A stretch of DNA of 64,000 nucleotides from DATLMR01 sp035634255 (GCA_035634255.1 DASQDI010000034.1:1-64000); one strand, 5' to 3'; counted from the first letter of the stretch, positions 44,494 to 53,886 are shown. Notes: generated from the letters alone by a model not told the origin. A program made the numbers and translations.

Positions 44494-45594
44494 ATGAAAC
44501 TCTTTATGACGGTCTCGATTCTGGTCATTTCCCTGACCGCCTCGATCACGGCCTCGGGCCAGGACATAAGGCGGCAAGTAGATGATTTAATCAAAGCGGA
44601 GATGGCGAAACTTCACATACCCGGAGCGGCGGTGGCAGTGCTCCGCGACGGCGAGACGGAACTGATCCAGGGTTATGGGTTGGCAAATATCGAGCGGAAG
44701 ATCCCCGTGACGCCGGACACCGTCTTCCAGATCGCCTCGACGACTAAGCCTTTTACGGCCATGTGCGTAATGATGCTTGTTGAAGAAGGCAAGGTTTCGC
44801 TTGATGAAAAAGCGATGAAATACCTTCCCTGGCTGCCGGCAATCTACAGCGAGGTTACGGTGCGCCAACTCCTGACGCATACTTCAGGAATAAACAGGGA
44901 CGTTCGGACGGCTAACGTAGATAACTTTACTATTGATGAGTTCAAGAGAAGGTTTGCTGCCGCGTCAGTCTCTTTCAAACCGGGCGAAAGGTGGGAGTAT
45001 AGCAACAACGGTTACATCCTACTCGGATTGATTGTTGAGGCCGTTAGCGGAAAACCCTTCGGAGAGAATCTGGCCCGGCGTATCACCGGGCCGCTTGGCA
45101 TGAATGACACCGGGTACAATGAGCCGCCCACTGCCAAAATGAAGAATCGGGCGACCGGGTACGACTGGATTGAGAATGCTTATCGTCCGAGTCCTTATTT
45201 CTCCGGCGGCTACACGGGAGGCGCGATCACCTCCACCATATCCGATATGGCGAAATGGGGGCGGGCGCTCTCCGCAGGGAGACTACTCAATCGATCAAGT
45301 TTCGAGCAAATATGGACACCCGCTAAACTGATCGACGGGCGGCCGGGCAGTTTTGACTTTCGCGGGGAGCAATCGGGCTACGGGTTCGGCTGGTTTCTGA
45401 CGAGCTACAAGGGCCGTAAGTTATTCACCCATGGGGGGACGGTCTCAGGATTCTCGAGCCAAGTCCATCGCTTTGTTGATGACAAAGTTACCATTATCGT
45501 TCTTACTAACAGTAAATCCGGACCAGACAGGATCGGGTTTGCTGAGGTCCTGGCACGTGGCATAGCCGACCTCTACTTCTCTGACGGGACCTAA
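44494..45594 (+). CDS. Serine hydrolase, class C beta-lactamase/PBP-like
   Basis: A 366-residue protein from the ATG beginning MKLFMTVSILVISL, which gives a proper signal peptide; GGAG lies 8 bases before it. The three active-site motifs are: STTK (within IASTTKPF, nucleophile Ser and Lys), YSN (EYSNNGYILLG, general base Tyr) and HGG (FTHGGTVSGF). It also has LLTHTSGI, common in the esterase/D-aminopeptidase branch (EstB, Pab87-like). It is periplasmic; the substrate could be peptidoglycan peptides, D-amino peptides or esters. Resistance to beta-lactams cannot be inferred. Confidence 0.92.
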   Translation: MKLFMTVSILVISLTASITASGQDIRRQVDDLIKAEMAKLHIPGAAVAVLRDGETELIQGYGLANIERKIPVTPDTVFQIASTTKPFTAMCVMMLVEEGKVSLDEKAMKYLPWLPAIYSEVTVRQLLTHTSGINRDVRTANVDNFTIDEFKRRFAAASVSFKPGERWEYSNNGYILLGLIVEAVSGKPFGENLARRITGPLGMNDTGYNEPPTAKMKNRATGYDWIENAYRPSPYFSGGYTGGAITSTISDMAKWGRALSAGRLLNRSSFEQIWTPAKLIDGRPGSFDFRGEQSGYGFGWFLTSYKGRKLFTHGGTVSGFSSQVHRFVDDKVTIIVLTNSKSGPDRIGFAEVLARGIADLYFSDGT

Positions 45595-45986
45595 ACACGG
45601 GTTGAGCGGGCGGCAAGAATTTGACCGGCATTGGTGACTGCTCGCGCCGCGAGGAATTAGCGCGATTGTTCTCAGTCGGCGGGCCAGTTTCCGAATTGGT
45701 CAGCGAGGACCGAGATGGTCGCTGGTGGCCGACTACTGGGCCGACGGCAGCGCCCTCGTAAAAACACATGGAACAGTCCTGCGAGGCACACCCTGAAGGC
45801 GCTCCGATAATCACCATCGGCTTTGAGGCAAGAAGAATAAACTGATCCCCGCGGTCAGACCCGGACCTTAATCGAGATTTGATCGATACGGACTATTTGC
45901 CGATGGCCTTTTCGGCCCGGCCGTAGTAGCGGGTTGAAGATAAGCCCTTTTGCCTTTACCATCTATAAAAGAGAAGGGCCATCATT
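45595..45986. other. Intergenic region with possible decayed coding sequence
   Basis: About 392 bases. Between 45620 and 45800 one frame reads REELARLFSVGGPVSELVSE before a TAA and then KHMEQSCEAHPEG. A second frame reads SLVADYWADGSALVKTHG. Both have GC-rich, codon-like composition, but neither has a start or a recognised family. This may be the remains of a lost gene. No RNA or promoter motif is clear. Confidence 0.3.
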
Positions 45987-46943
45987 ATGATCCGAGTTTT
46001 AATGTTTGATTTGTACGGTACTCTTGTTCGAGGTGATAGTCTGTTTCCTCATGCGCGTGAAGCTCTTGCGGTAGTATCCAAGTTCGAGACAAGCGCAGGC
46101 GACCCGCTCGATTTGTGTCTTGTTTCAGACTTTGACATGCCGGCACCCCCTGCGACGCCGCAGAAGACTGAGAGCATCTTTAATAAATATATCTCGATAT
46201 TGAATGATCTCGATTTGCAGGATTTTTTCGAGCCGGTCCGGCGGCATGTTACGCTCTCGGCCCATGCGGGAGCGCCCAAACCTGACAGGCGCGTCTTCGA
46301 AAAAGCCCTTGAACGGCTCGGCACCGACGCACATTTAAGCGAGTGCCTATTCATTACTGAGAACAAAGAGCACGCCGCTGCCTGCCGCAAGTTGGGGATG
46401 GTCACCTTAGAATTCAACCCCCTTGGACCCGGAGAAGGCGACTTTCATGACTGGTCAGAAGCCCCTTCGATAATTGCTCAAACTGTTGCGCCCGATAGCT
46501 TCTTTGATATGCAACTGGCGCTGAAACTACGACTGGCAACAGCTCATGATATGGAATTAGTGACGATCAGCACGGGTTCGACCAAAGGCCGCATCCGCGG
46601 ACGAGCGAAGGTCTTGCATCCTGTCACGTTAATGGCCGACGAGGGTTCTGAGAAAGTGCAAGTGCCGGTCCCTGTCGACGTGGAGATCGAGATGAGTGAG
46701 GAGGGAAAAATCAAATCAGTCAAGGCCGGCGAGCCTGACCCCGAGTACCTGGCCGAATCTGCTCATTTTATTGAGACCCTCAGAGAACACGGCCAGATCG
46801 CAAGCGAGCACAGCAAGCCTACGCCGGGCCAGACGTATCAGGAAGAGACCGACGAAAAGGGCCGCAAGCTGTTAAAACACATACGCTCCACAGCCCTCCC
46901 GGAGGGGAGATCACGCCGGCTTAAAAATGGCACAAGAACCTGA
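45987..46943 (+). CDS. HAD-like hydrolase with extra C-terminal domain
   Basis: A 318-residue protein. Residues 1-165 are HAD-like: MFDLYGTLV (nucleophile Asp8; the usual second Asp is Tyr), LVSDFDMP (motif II region), HAGAPKPDRRVFEKAL (motif III Lys) and LFITENKEHAAACRKLGM (motif IV region, where the usual Gly-Asp pair is replaced by TEN). The altered acidic motif makes activity doubtful. The C-terminal half (about 175-318) is a beta-rich domain (VTISTGSTKGRIRGRAKVLHP, then VPVDVEIEMSEEGKI) of unknown type. Its last 23 bases overlap the convergent metallopeptidase gene. Confidence 0.78.
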   Translation: MIRVLMFDLYGTLVRGDSLFPHAREALAVVSKFETSAGDPLDLCLVSDFDMPAPPATPQKTESIFNKYISILNDLDLQDFFEPVRRHVTLSAHAGAPKPDRRVFEKALERLGTDAHLSECLFITENKEHAAACRKLGMVTLEFNPLGPGEGDFHDWSEAPSIIAQTVAPDSFFDMQLALKLRLATAHDMELVTISTGSTKGRIRGRAKVLHPVTLMADEGSEKVQVPVPVDVEIEMSEEGKIKSVKAGEPDPEYLAESAHFIETLREHGQIASEHSKPTPGQTYQEETDEKGRKLLKHIRSTALPEGRSRRLKNGTRT

Positions 46944-48477
46944 TCCGCGTGAGGACCTTCTTGCCTCCGCGCGCACGTACGACATGCGTAGGCAGGTGGC
47001 TCTTCTTTTTATCGCCGGCGGCGGCCGAAGCGGCGCGGGCGGCTGAGGCCGCGCGTATCGCCCCGCGCGGGGTAGTGGGTCCGGGCATTTCGTCTTCGAA
47101 TACGATGGCATCCTTCTCGAGCAGCGTTTCGACAAACGTGTGCACCTCGTCCGTCGTGACGCTCTCTTGCGGTAACGCGCTCACGATGGCCGCGCGTCTG
47201 CCTGAAGACCCGACGAGGATAGGTTCGGAGACGACCGCGACCACATCGCGCAACCTTTCGCTCAACCCGCTAAGCGGGACCTCCCGGTGATGCACCGCCT
47301 CGGCAAAATTTTCGCCGCCGATCTTAACCGCATTAACGGTGAGCCTCGATTGAGGCGCGGCGCCGAGCCGCCGCTTTAAGTCCTCGCGAGTAGTCGCCGT
47401 CAGGATGGGGGCGCCCCCCCTCGTGGCCGCGGCGATCCTGGGCGCTTCGCCCGCCAGGCTCGCTCTCGGGGCCAGCATCGCAGAGACCCCCAGGCTGATA
47501 CCATGGCGCGAAAAGGCTTCACGTATGGCGTCGCGATTCGCGCCACTGTTGGTCTCCTGGTCTACCAGAGCCATGGCGCGCCCGACGGATTGGAAAAAGC
47601 GCGGGGTTTCTTGAGCCTGCCGCGTCCCGCCGATCAAGAGTTTGCCCGCCGTCTGCGCAGCCTTCCACAGATTCGCCTGATTGCGTGCGGTGTGGGAGGC
47701 AAAAATGTTGCGGATCAAGTCATAGAAACAGCCCGCGAAAACCCGCCCGAAGCTGTGAACCTCAGACGTGAGCACCGAAGGCTTGCCGGATTTCGGCAAG
47801 GTCGTGGGCAGCTGCCATTTAAAATTATTGAGCGCACGGCGCGGCGCGGAGGCGTCAAAGTCCGGCCCCTCGGCGCGCTTCGTCCCATCGGCCAAATCTT
47901 CCATCACTGCCTCTACAAAATTCTTACCCCCTAAATCCGGCGATATGTTAAGAAGCGCGTTGCGCGTCGCCTGGTCGGACAAGGCCGTGAGGATCGCCAC
48001 GCAATCGCCGAAGGCTTCGTGAAACGCATTCGGTTCGGGTAAGGTGGTGTCCCAGAGGTCAGGCCTGATGGCGTCTAAAAAAGCGTGGCCGCACTCGTGC
48101 GCGACGACATCGGTGCTGGCCCCCGAAAAGGTGGTCTTGTTGCCGGTCGTGTACTCATAAAACTCTAGCGATTGCCGGCTGTAGCCCGCGTTGAGATCAA
48201 AACCGGCGTTTTGCAGCAGGGATAGTTTCTTCGGCGAAGATGTGCCCCAGGCAGACAATTTGCCGCTGAGGCCTTCCCACACCTCTATCGCCAGAAGCGA
48301 TGCCTCCCGACACTGCCAGAAGAGAAACTCCGGCGTGCCGCGGTCATACAGACCTTCCGCGACGGCGCCCGTGTAAGCGAGGCCGGCGCTACCGGCCGGG
48401 CGATCACCTCTGGGCTGTTTCTTGCGCATCGGCGGCCCATTTTGAGCCAGGGGGTCGTTCGGAATGAAGTTGATCAT
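46921..48477 (-). CDS. Thermolysin-like (gluzincin) metallopeptidase
   Basis: A 518-residue protein with no signal peptide. The zinc site is VVAHECGHAFLDA: His127, Glu128 and His131 (HExxH). The third ligand is Glu154 in FHEAFGDC, 23 residues on, as in M4/thermolysin-type gluzincins. The N-terminal region has FDLNAGYSRQSLEFYEY, similar to the segment before HExxH in thermolysin. After residue 330 the protein has an Ala/Arg-rich beta domain and a basic tail. It follows the CHAT-TGL gene by 70 bases on the same strand and may be a cytoplasmic effector or processing enzyme. Confidence 0.82.
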   Translation of the reverse strand: MINFIPNDPLAQNGPPMRKKQPRGDRPAGSAGLAYTGAVAEGLYDRGTPEFLFWQCREASLLAIEVWEGLSGKLSAWGTSSPKKLSLLQNAGFDLNAGYSRQSLEFYEYTTGNKTTFSGASTDVVAHECGHAFLDAIRPDLWDTTLPEPNAFHEAFGDCVAILTALSDQATRNALLNISPDLGGKNFVEAVMEDLADGTKRAEGPDFDASAPRRALNNFKWQLPTTLPKSGKPSVLTSEVHSFGRVFAGCFYDLIRNIFASHTARNQANLWKAAQTAGKLLIGGTRQAQETPRFFQSVGRAMALVDQETNSGANRDAIREAFSRHGISLGVSAMLAPRASLAGEAPRIAAATRGGAPILTATTREDLKRRLGAAPQSRLTVNAVKIGGENFAEAVHHREVPLSGLSERLRDVVAVVSEPILVGSSGRRAAIVSALPQESVTTDEVHTFVETLLEKDAIVFEDEMPGPTTPRGAIRAASAARAASAAAGDKKKSHLPTHVVRARGGKKVLTRIRFLCHF

Positions 48478-48547
48478 AGGTGTCCTTTCTGGCGCTGGGG
48501 CGCAACCTGAACTGATGATACTACCCTTCGGCTGCGCGGCCTTGTTT

Positions 48548-50926
48548 TCATCGGCGTGGGATGGGAGTGATGAGGCTATCGCGCGCCTGCATAATGTCGA
48601 TCATGGCCTCAAAACTAAATCGCTCATCCCCGTCCTTGTTTTCAAGCTTCTTAATTCCCTCACCTACAGAGTACAGGTAACCGCTACGCTGTGTTATGCC
48701 GACAGTCTCCATGGGAACAATCCGTAGATTAGCCACCTCTTGCATGATCTCTTGATAGGCGTTCTTACCGTGATACCACGGCCAGCGCTGGACGGTTGAG
48801 AGGTCGCCCTTCTTCTCGCCCGCCGGCGGTATAGGGGTCTGGAACCCTTCGGCCACCTTCTTGAAATCGTTCTGGAATTTATCGCTCCGCCAGTAACCTG
48901 GGAGGGCATGATTTTTGAACAGGAAGATGACCGGGAAGATATCGACGTACTCAAGGCACGCGGCCAAAAGTAAGGCGAGGTCAATGCACGTACCCCGCCG
49001 ACCGTTGATGATTTCAGAAGGGGTGCGCAAGCGCTGCGAGGCGATGTTGTAGGTCGGGGGAGGGTTGATGTAGCTGATATTCATGTTATAAAGGAGCGCC
49101 GCCCAAAGAGCCCTCACCTGCTGGTCGACCCCATCGTAAGGCTTATCGGCGCCCGCGTCGACCGCCTGGTAACCATCGAACCCCGCGCTGCTGTCATCGC
49201 GCAACGCCATCACATAAGCCTGCGCGACGTCAACGATCTTACTGACAGCGGGGTCGCGCGGCAGGACGAAAGAAGGCAGCCAGACGCGCTCCGCGTCGTT
49301 GCCGCGCCATTCGTCTATCGGCGGCAAAGTGACGCGGTAGGTCTGCCGGTGAAGCAACTGTTTTTGCCATGAGACCTCGACGAAGAGCCCCGTATGTACA
49401 TTCTCGTTATTGAGGAAGTCTATCGAGTAGAAGAGCGGCACACGTATATCTTTGTTCAGGTCGCGCGACGATTCGGCCATGTCAACAGAGCCGCTATAGC
49501 GCGAGCTTTCCCCTCCGACGTACAGCACCACGTCAACCTGAATGTCATTGACGCATCCGGGCGGGTCCTTCTCCTTACGCAGCATGAATTTTTCAAATAA
49601 CTCGCAGTTGTTATGCAGCGTCGAGTAGTTCAAATTATTGCAGGTCTTAACCTCGACCGAGAGAAGTTTGCGGGCGTCCCTCCCGTGGAGGTCCTCGACC
49701 GTTATGACTTTCTTTTTCTCCGTGAGCAGGTCGGTCCGGACCCTCTCCGAGGCTTCCGATTGAGGCTTGACCAGGGATTGCGCGCTCCACAGGACCACCC
49801 CCGTGCCCATCAGCCGCTGGGGCTGTTGCTTGAGCAGGTTGCAGGCGTACTTGAAAGCCTCTAAAGTGTCCCAGTTGAACCGCCTCCAGGCTTCATAGAA
49901 ACTGTCGAAGAAAAGCTCCGTCAAGGCATCTTCGAACTCGTCCTGGAATCCAATCGCGGCGCCTGCGCCTTCAGCTACGATCAAAGAGCTGACACGCTGG
50001 GCGGAGTAAAATATATTGCAAGAGACGAGCGCGGGCTTACGCGCGGCGGCATTGAGCAACCGCGCGAGGTCTTTAGCTTCGACCGGGTCGACGCCGGGGT
50101 CACCCGTTAACAAATAGCCGTCGAGCACCTCCTCCACGTTTAATACGCCTAGAGTCACTGCTTGATTAGTGTCGAAGCCCGACAGGTGAATGACGTCCGG
50201 CGCGTAACCGGTGATTTTCGCGCCTACGCTCTGGCGAGTTCCGTCCGTGATGATTTCATGCCGAAGGCCCAGGCTCGACTCCACCAGATGGCGCTCGGAA
50301 TCGAAAGTGTATTGCTGCCCCAGTTCTCCGGGGGCACTCTCGATAATCAACAATTTTTCCGGCTTCTTATTGTGGGCTGCTTTCGTCTGTCTCTGTAAGT
50401 GGCGGATAACCGTTAAGGCCTTCCCCTGTCGGAAAGGACGTGTGGCCGCGCTTAACATGTACTCCCATGGGAATACGCGCGCTTCCCAGCCATCTTCTTC
50501 GGACGTGAAAGGGACGGCGACTTCTACGACGTCGGACTCCGCGATGCCACGTAAGTGGTCCCGTTTGATGCCGAGCTTATCGAGTTCCGTCTGGCAGCGT
50601 TGAATCTGTTCTTCGCGAGCAGACTCGGACGTGTTCCATCGGCGGCGATTGCACAGGATATAGGACCACTGCGCCGCCGCGCGCTGGAAGTCTTTGCTGC
50701 TCTGGAGAGTCGTCACCTCACCGGCGGGCGTGCGGAGATGAACCGTCACCCATTCTTTGGCGGGCGTTGCAGGATGCGGCATCCTTATTTTTCGCCGACC
50801 CGAGCCGGAAGCGGTAGCCGATTTCCGCGCCCCGTGTGCTTTACCTTTTTTGCCGGCTAGACCTTTCTTGCTCGGTTGCGAGCCCTTGTAGGAGGCCCCG
50901 ATCCGCGCTTTTTTTGATGACGGCAT
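48548..50926 (-). CDS. CHAT protease fused to a transglutaminase-like domain
   Basis: A 792-residue protein with a Lys/Arg-rich N-terminus (1-50) and no signal peptide. Residues about 55-400 form a CHAT (caspase-like) domain: VFPWEYML, LLIIESAPGE, catalytic His247 (DVIHLSGFD) and catalytic Cys303 (LVSCNIFYSAQ), followed by AGAAIGFQDEF. Residues about 400-560 are a beta-rich linker. Residues about 590-690 are transglutaminase-like: PSEIINGRRGTCIDLALLLAACLEY (Cys647) and FKNHALPGYW (His673). CHAT domains cleave proteins in bacterial conflict and cell-death systems. The gluzincin gene follows it by 70 bases. Targets are unknown. Confidence 0.85.
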   Translation of the reverse strand: MPSSKKARIGASYKGSQPSKKGLAGKKGKAHGARKSATASGSGRRKIRMPHPATPAKEWVTVHLRTPAGEVTTLQSSKDFQRAAAQWSYILCNRRRWNTSESAREEQIQRCQTELDKLGIKRDHLRGIAESDVVEVAVPFTSEEDGWEARVFPWEYMLSAATRPFRQGKALTVIRHLQRQTKAAHNKKPEKLLIIESAPGELGQQYTFDSERHLVESSLGLRHEIITDGTRQSVGAKITGYAPDVIHLSGFDTNQAVTLGVLNVEEVLDGYLLTGDPGVDPVEAKDLARLLNAAARKPALVSCNIFYSAQRVSSLIVAEGAGAAIGFQDEFEDALTELFFDSFYEAWRRFNWDTLEAFKYACNLLKQQPQRLMGTGVVLWSAQSLVKPQSEASERVRTDLLTEKKKVITVEDLHGRDARKLLSVEVKTCNNLNYSTLHNNCELFEKFMLRKEKDPPGCVNDIQVDVVLYVGGESSRYSGSVDMAESSRDLNKDIRVPLFYSIDFLNNENVHTGLFVEVSWQKQLLHRQTYRVTLPPIDEWRGNDAERVWLPSFVLPRDPAVSKIVDVAQAYVMALRDDSSAGFDGYQAVDAGADKPYDGVDQQVRALWAALLYNMNISYINPPPTYNIASQRLRTPSEIINGRRGTCIDLALLLAACLEYVDIFPVIFLFKNHALPGYWRSDKFQNDFKKVAEGFQTPIPPAGEKKGDLSTVQRWPWYHGKNAYQEIMQEVANLRIVPMETVGITQRSGYLYSVGEGIKKLENKDGDERFSFEAMIDIMQARDSLITPIPRR

Positions 50927-51694
50927 GCCGCTCTCCTTTCAAGTTCTTAAGGATGAGGGACGGCGATTGTAATCTTCGGTTATAGCCGAGCCAGTCAAAT
51001 CTTTCTTTTGTCAGACTAATAGACAAAACCTACGATTAAGAACGCCTGGCCCAGAATTGGTCAGTGAGAGAAGAGATTTGTCCAATTAACGCTTACTCAT
51101 CGCGTGCCGAGACCACAATAGAATTCTGAGCAGGAGGGTTGTAACCCGACCGGGAGTGTAATAGCTGCCGCGCCCTGTTGTCAATCCCCTTCATGTCTAA
51201 GCTTAGCCGTATGGTAAACCGGAGTTTTATCATAAGAATTAGGTAGGCATGTCACTCGACGTTAAGGGCTTGACGCCCCTCACGTACGGGGCCAAGATTA
51301 TAAGCAGCAGCGATTAACTAAAGCCGTGGACGCAACGGGGCGGACATTATTGCGAATTAACCGCCGGAATACAACTACTCCATCCCGCGCCGATTGAAAA
51401 ACTGTTGGTCATGCCTCGACGCCTCATCGAGGCGACGCAAGGCCGGGACCGGCCACAGCACTGATCGCTCCGATTTCGGCAATCGGCGCGGCTCGGGCGC
51501 AATACCAACTGCTCCGACTTATCTTCAGCAGATTCTTGACGCCGGGATGTTCATCCCGAAGAGGGGATTTGCCATGTTTATTCTACTCGCGTGACGACTG
51601 CCGGGCGGTTTCGCTCGCCCGGGCGGCGAGTAGTTTTATCTTACACATGGAGGCCAAGGCTACATTAACGAAACAGACTTAGGAGGTACAAAAA
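50927..51694. other. 768-base intergenic region between divergent CHAT and Hsp20 genes
   Basis: No supported gene. It contains a CGCCTC-ATC-GAGGCG hairpin near 51423-51437, a TTGACG element near 51270, and a GC hairpin at 51601-51622 in the Hsp20 leader. Short frames here have no ribosome site or family features. The region should hold the CHAT and hsp20 promoters. Confidence 0.4.
51601..51622 (+). other. GC-rich hairpin in the Hsp20 leader
   Basis: CCGGGCG and CGCCCGG form a 7-bp stem with an 8-base loop, about 73 bases before the hsp20 ATG. It does not pair with the ribosome site, so a thermosensor role is not shown. Confidence 0.4.
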
Positions 51695-52462
51695 ATGACT
51701 ACAAGGAGACAAGGTAAAGAGACTTCTAAGCAAGGCAACCAACAACAAGCCACAAGGCAAACGTCGCAACAAGCACCTCAGGCATCTCAGGCCAGCGGGC
51801 AGGCCGCGCAAGGCTCTGCCGAAGCGAAGGGCACACAGATACAGCAGGGCGATCAGACCGGGCAAGGAGCCCAAACCGGCCTGGCACGTCAGGGGGCGCC
51901 CATGCCATCGCTGTTCGGGGCCGACCCATTCAGCCTGATGCGTATGAGCCCGTTCGCCCTGATGCGCCGCTTCACGGAAGAGATGGACAGGATGTTTGAG
52001 GATTACGGCGTGGGCGGCAGCTTGTCGGCTTCGCGATCCGCCGGAGGGCTCCGGCAGGGGGCGGGCTATTTTGCGCCGCAAGTCGAAGTCTTCGAGCGCG
52101 AGGGGCAGCTCGTCGTGCGCGCGGACCTGCCGGGCATGACCAAAGACGACGTGCGCGTCGAAGTGACCGACAACGGGATACTGCTCGAAGGCGAGCGACG
52201 CTACGAGCATCAGGAGAGTCAGGGCGGCGTGTACCGCTCGGAGCGTTCCTACGGCAGCTTCCGCCGCATGGTGCCTCTGCCCGAGGGCACGAATGCCGAA
52301 GACGCGAAAGCGACGTTCAAGGATGGCGTGCTTGAGATCACGATGCAGGCCCCGCAACAGCAGACCCGCGGACGCCAGATCGAGATTCAGGGCGGCGGCG
52401 AGGCTCAGCCACAGAACCGGCAGCAGGACAGAGCGCAGGCAACAACAGCCGGGAAGCGCTAG
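51695..52462 (+). CDS. Hsp20/alpha-crystallin small heat shock protein
   Basis: A 255-residue chaperone, longer than the usual 140-170. Residues 1-70 are Gln-rich and low-complexity (TSKQGNQQQATRQTSQQAPQ). A FxLMRRFTEEMDRMF segment precedes the alpha-crystallin domain (about 125-220: FAPQVEVFEREGQLVVRADLPG, DDVRVEVTDNGILLEGERR, and FKDGVLEITM ending in the conserved GVL). It ends with a Gln-rich tail. A strong ribosome site (AGGAGGT) precedes the ATG. It acts as an ATP-independent holdase in stress. The Gln-rich N-terminus is unusual and could drive assembly or phase separation. Confidence 0.94.
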   Translation: MTTRRQGKETSKQGNQQQATRQTSQQAPQASQASGQAAQGSAEAKGTQIQQGDQTGQGAQTGLARQGAPMPSLFGADPFSLMRMSPFALMRRFTEEMDRMFEDYGVGGSLSASRSAGGLRQGAGYFAPQVEVFEREGQLVVRADLPGMTKDDVRVEVTDNGILLEGERRYEHQESQGGVYRSERSYGSFRRMVPLPEGTNAEDAKATFKDGVLEITMQAPQQQTRGRQIEIQGGGEAQPQNRQQDRAQATTAGKR

Positions 52463-52679
52463 CCGGCAGCAACGAGGTTACCGCGCGGTCATACGGCGGG
52501 TGACCGCGCGGCGACTTCTCATTTTCGACAGCCGATATAAGAGGCTCATCCGTCACGCGTGGGCGCAAAGAAAGATTCAAGATTAGAAAATAAAAGTCCA
52601 GCAGCCCATAAGCGGCGATGATGAAGTCGATGACCCGGGCGGCGGCTGAATCTTACTGAATCTTTATCCGGAGAAATGA

Positions 52680-53867
52680 ATGAGCGAAACAATTTCCCCG
52701 ACGAATAACGACAGACCGCGGAGGCGCGCGACGAGCGCGGCGCTTCTCACTGCCATTATGCTCTTACTAATCGCGTGCAACAGGACGCCGGAGCGCAACG
52801 AGTCAGCATCATCCGCGCCATCGAACACGACGCCCGGCTCCGGCGCTCAGACAACTTTCCCGCAGAACTCTTACGCCGATCTGGTGAGCCGCGTCGCCCC
52901 GGCGGTCGTGACGGTTCACTCCGCGCGCCGCGTCCGCGCCCCGAGGCAGCACCCCTTCCTCGACGACCCGCGCTTCCGGGAATTCTTCGGAGACATCCTG
53001 CCGCGCGTCCCCGAGAGCGATGCGCCGCGCCAGATAGGGTTGGGCTCCGGGGTCATCGTCTCGGGAGAGGGGTACGTCCTTACGAATCACCACGTCATCG
53101 ACGGCGCCGAAGAGATACAGGTGGAGTTGAATGACAGAAGGACCTACGCCGCGCGGGTCGTCGGCTCCGACCCGCCGAGTGATCTTGCTGTCTTAAAGGT
53201 TGACCAGAGCGACCTGCCGGTACTGGCCATAGGCGACTCGGACCGGGCGCGCGTCGGCGATGTAGTCCTGGCAATCGGCAGCCCGCTCGGGCTCGGGCAG
53301 ACCGTGACGGCCGGCATCATCAGCGCCAAGAGCCGTACGACGGGCCTCTCGGACGGCAGCTTCGAAGACTTCATCCAGACCGACGCGCCGATCAACCAGG
53401 GGAATTCGGGGGGCGCGCTCATCAGCTCCGCGGGCGAGCTCATCGGCATCAACTCGCAGATTCTCAGCACGTCCGGTGGCAACATCGGCATAGGCTTCGC
53501 CATCCCCTCGAACATGGCGAGGTACGTCATGGATCAGCTCATCCAGACGGGCAGGGTGCGGCGCGGCAGCCTCGGCGTGACCTTACGGCGCGTCACTTCG
53601 GACGTTGCCGCGAGCCTCGGGCTACAGGAGGTGCGGGGCGCGCTCGTCGAGTCGGTGATCGCCGGCAGCCCGGCCGAGCGCGCGGGCGTGATGCGCGGCG
53701 ACGTGGTGACGGCTTTCAACGGGACTCCCATCGCCGACACCAACTCTTTGCGCAACGCGGTCGCCGGGACACAGCCCGGCACGGAAGTGACTATGACGGT
53801 GATACGCGAAGGTCGTGAGCAACAACTGCGCGCCACGCTCGGCGAGCTGAACACGGACTCGCGGTAG
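52680..53867 (+). CDS. HtrA/DegP-type serine protease (lipoprotein)
   Basis: A 395-residue S1C protease. The N-terminus has Arg-rich residues, a hydrophobic segment and LLLIACNR, a likely lipobox that would acylate Cys33. The catalytic triad is His138 (TNHHVIDG), Asp168 (PPSDLAVLKV) and Ser243 (NQGNSGGALI). One PDZ domain follows (about 285-390: RGSLGVTLRRVTSD, GSPAERAGVMRGDVVTAFNG). It degrades or refolds damaged envelope proteins. It lies 217 bases after hsp20, and the secreted-protein gene begins 19 bases after its stop. Confidence 0.94.
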   Translation: MSETISPTNNDRPRRRATSAALLTAIMLLLIACNRTPERNESASSAPSNTTPGSGAQTTFPQNSYADLVSRVAPAVVTVHSARRVRAPRQHPFLDDPRFREFFGDILPRVPESDAPRQIGLGSGVIVSGEGYVLTNHHVIDGAEEIQVELNDRRTYAARVVGSDPPSDLAVLKVDQSDLPVLAIGDSDRARVGDVVLAIGSPLGLGQTVTAGIISAKSRTTGLSDGSFEDFIQTDAPINQGNSGGALISSAGELIGINSQILSTSGGNIGIGFAIPSNMARYVMDQLIQTGRVRRGSLGVTLRRVTSDVAASLGLQEVRGALVESVIAGSPAERAGVMRGDVVTAFNGTPIADTNSLRNAVAGTQPGTEVTMTVIREGREQQLRATLGELNTDSR

Positions 53868-53886
53868 TCCGCTTTGAAGGAGGATT

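Noticed and set aside
51394..51594. A 66-codon frame in the hsp20 upstream region.
   Set aside because: No ribosome site or recognisable protein features; the underlying DNA contains hairpins.
51601..51690. ROSE-type RNA thermometer before hsp20, suggested by a TCGCT stretch.
   Set aside because: TCGCT is in the loop of a GC hairpin about 70 bases from the ribosome site and does not pair with it.
41220..51694. Attachment-site duplication of the tRNA-Ser 3' end.
   Set aside because: By eye only an 8-base match (CCTTCTCC) was found inside the CHAT gene, which is not significant.
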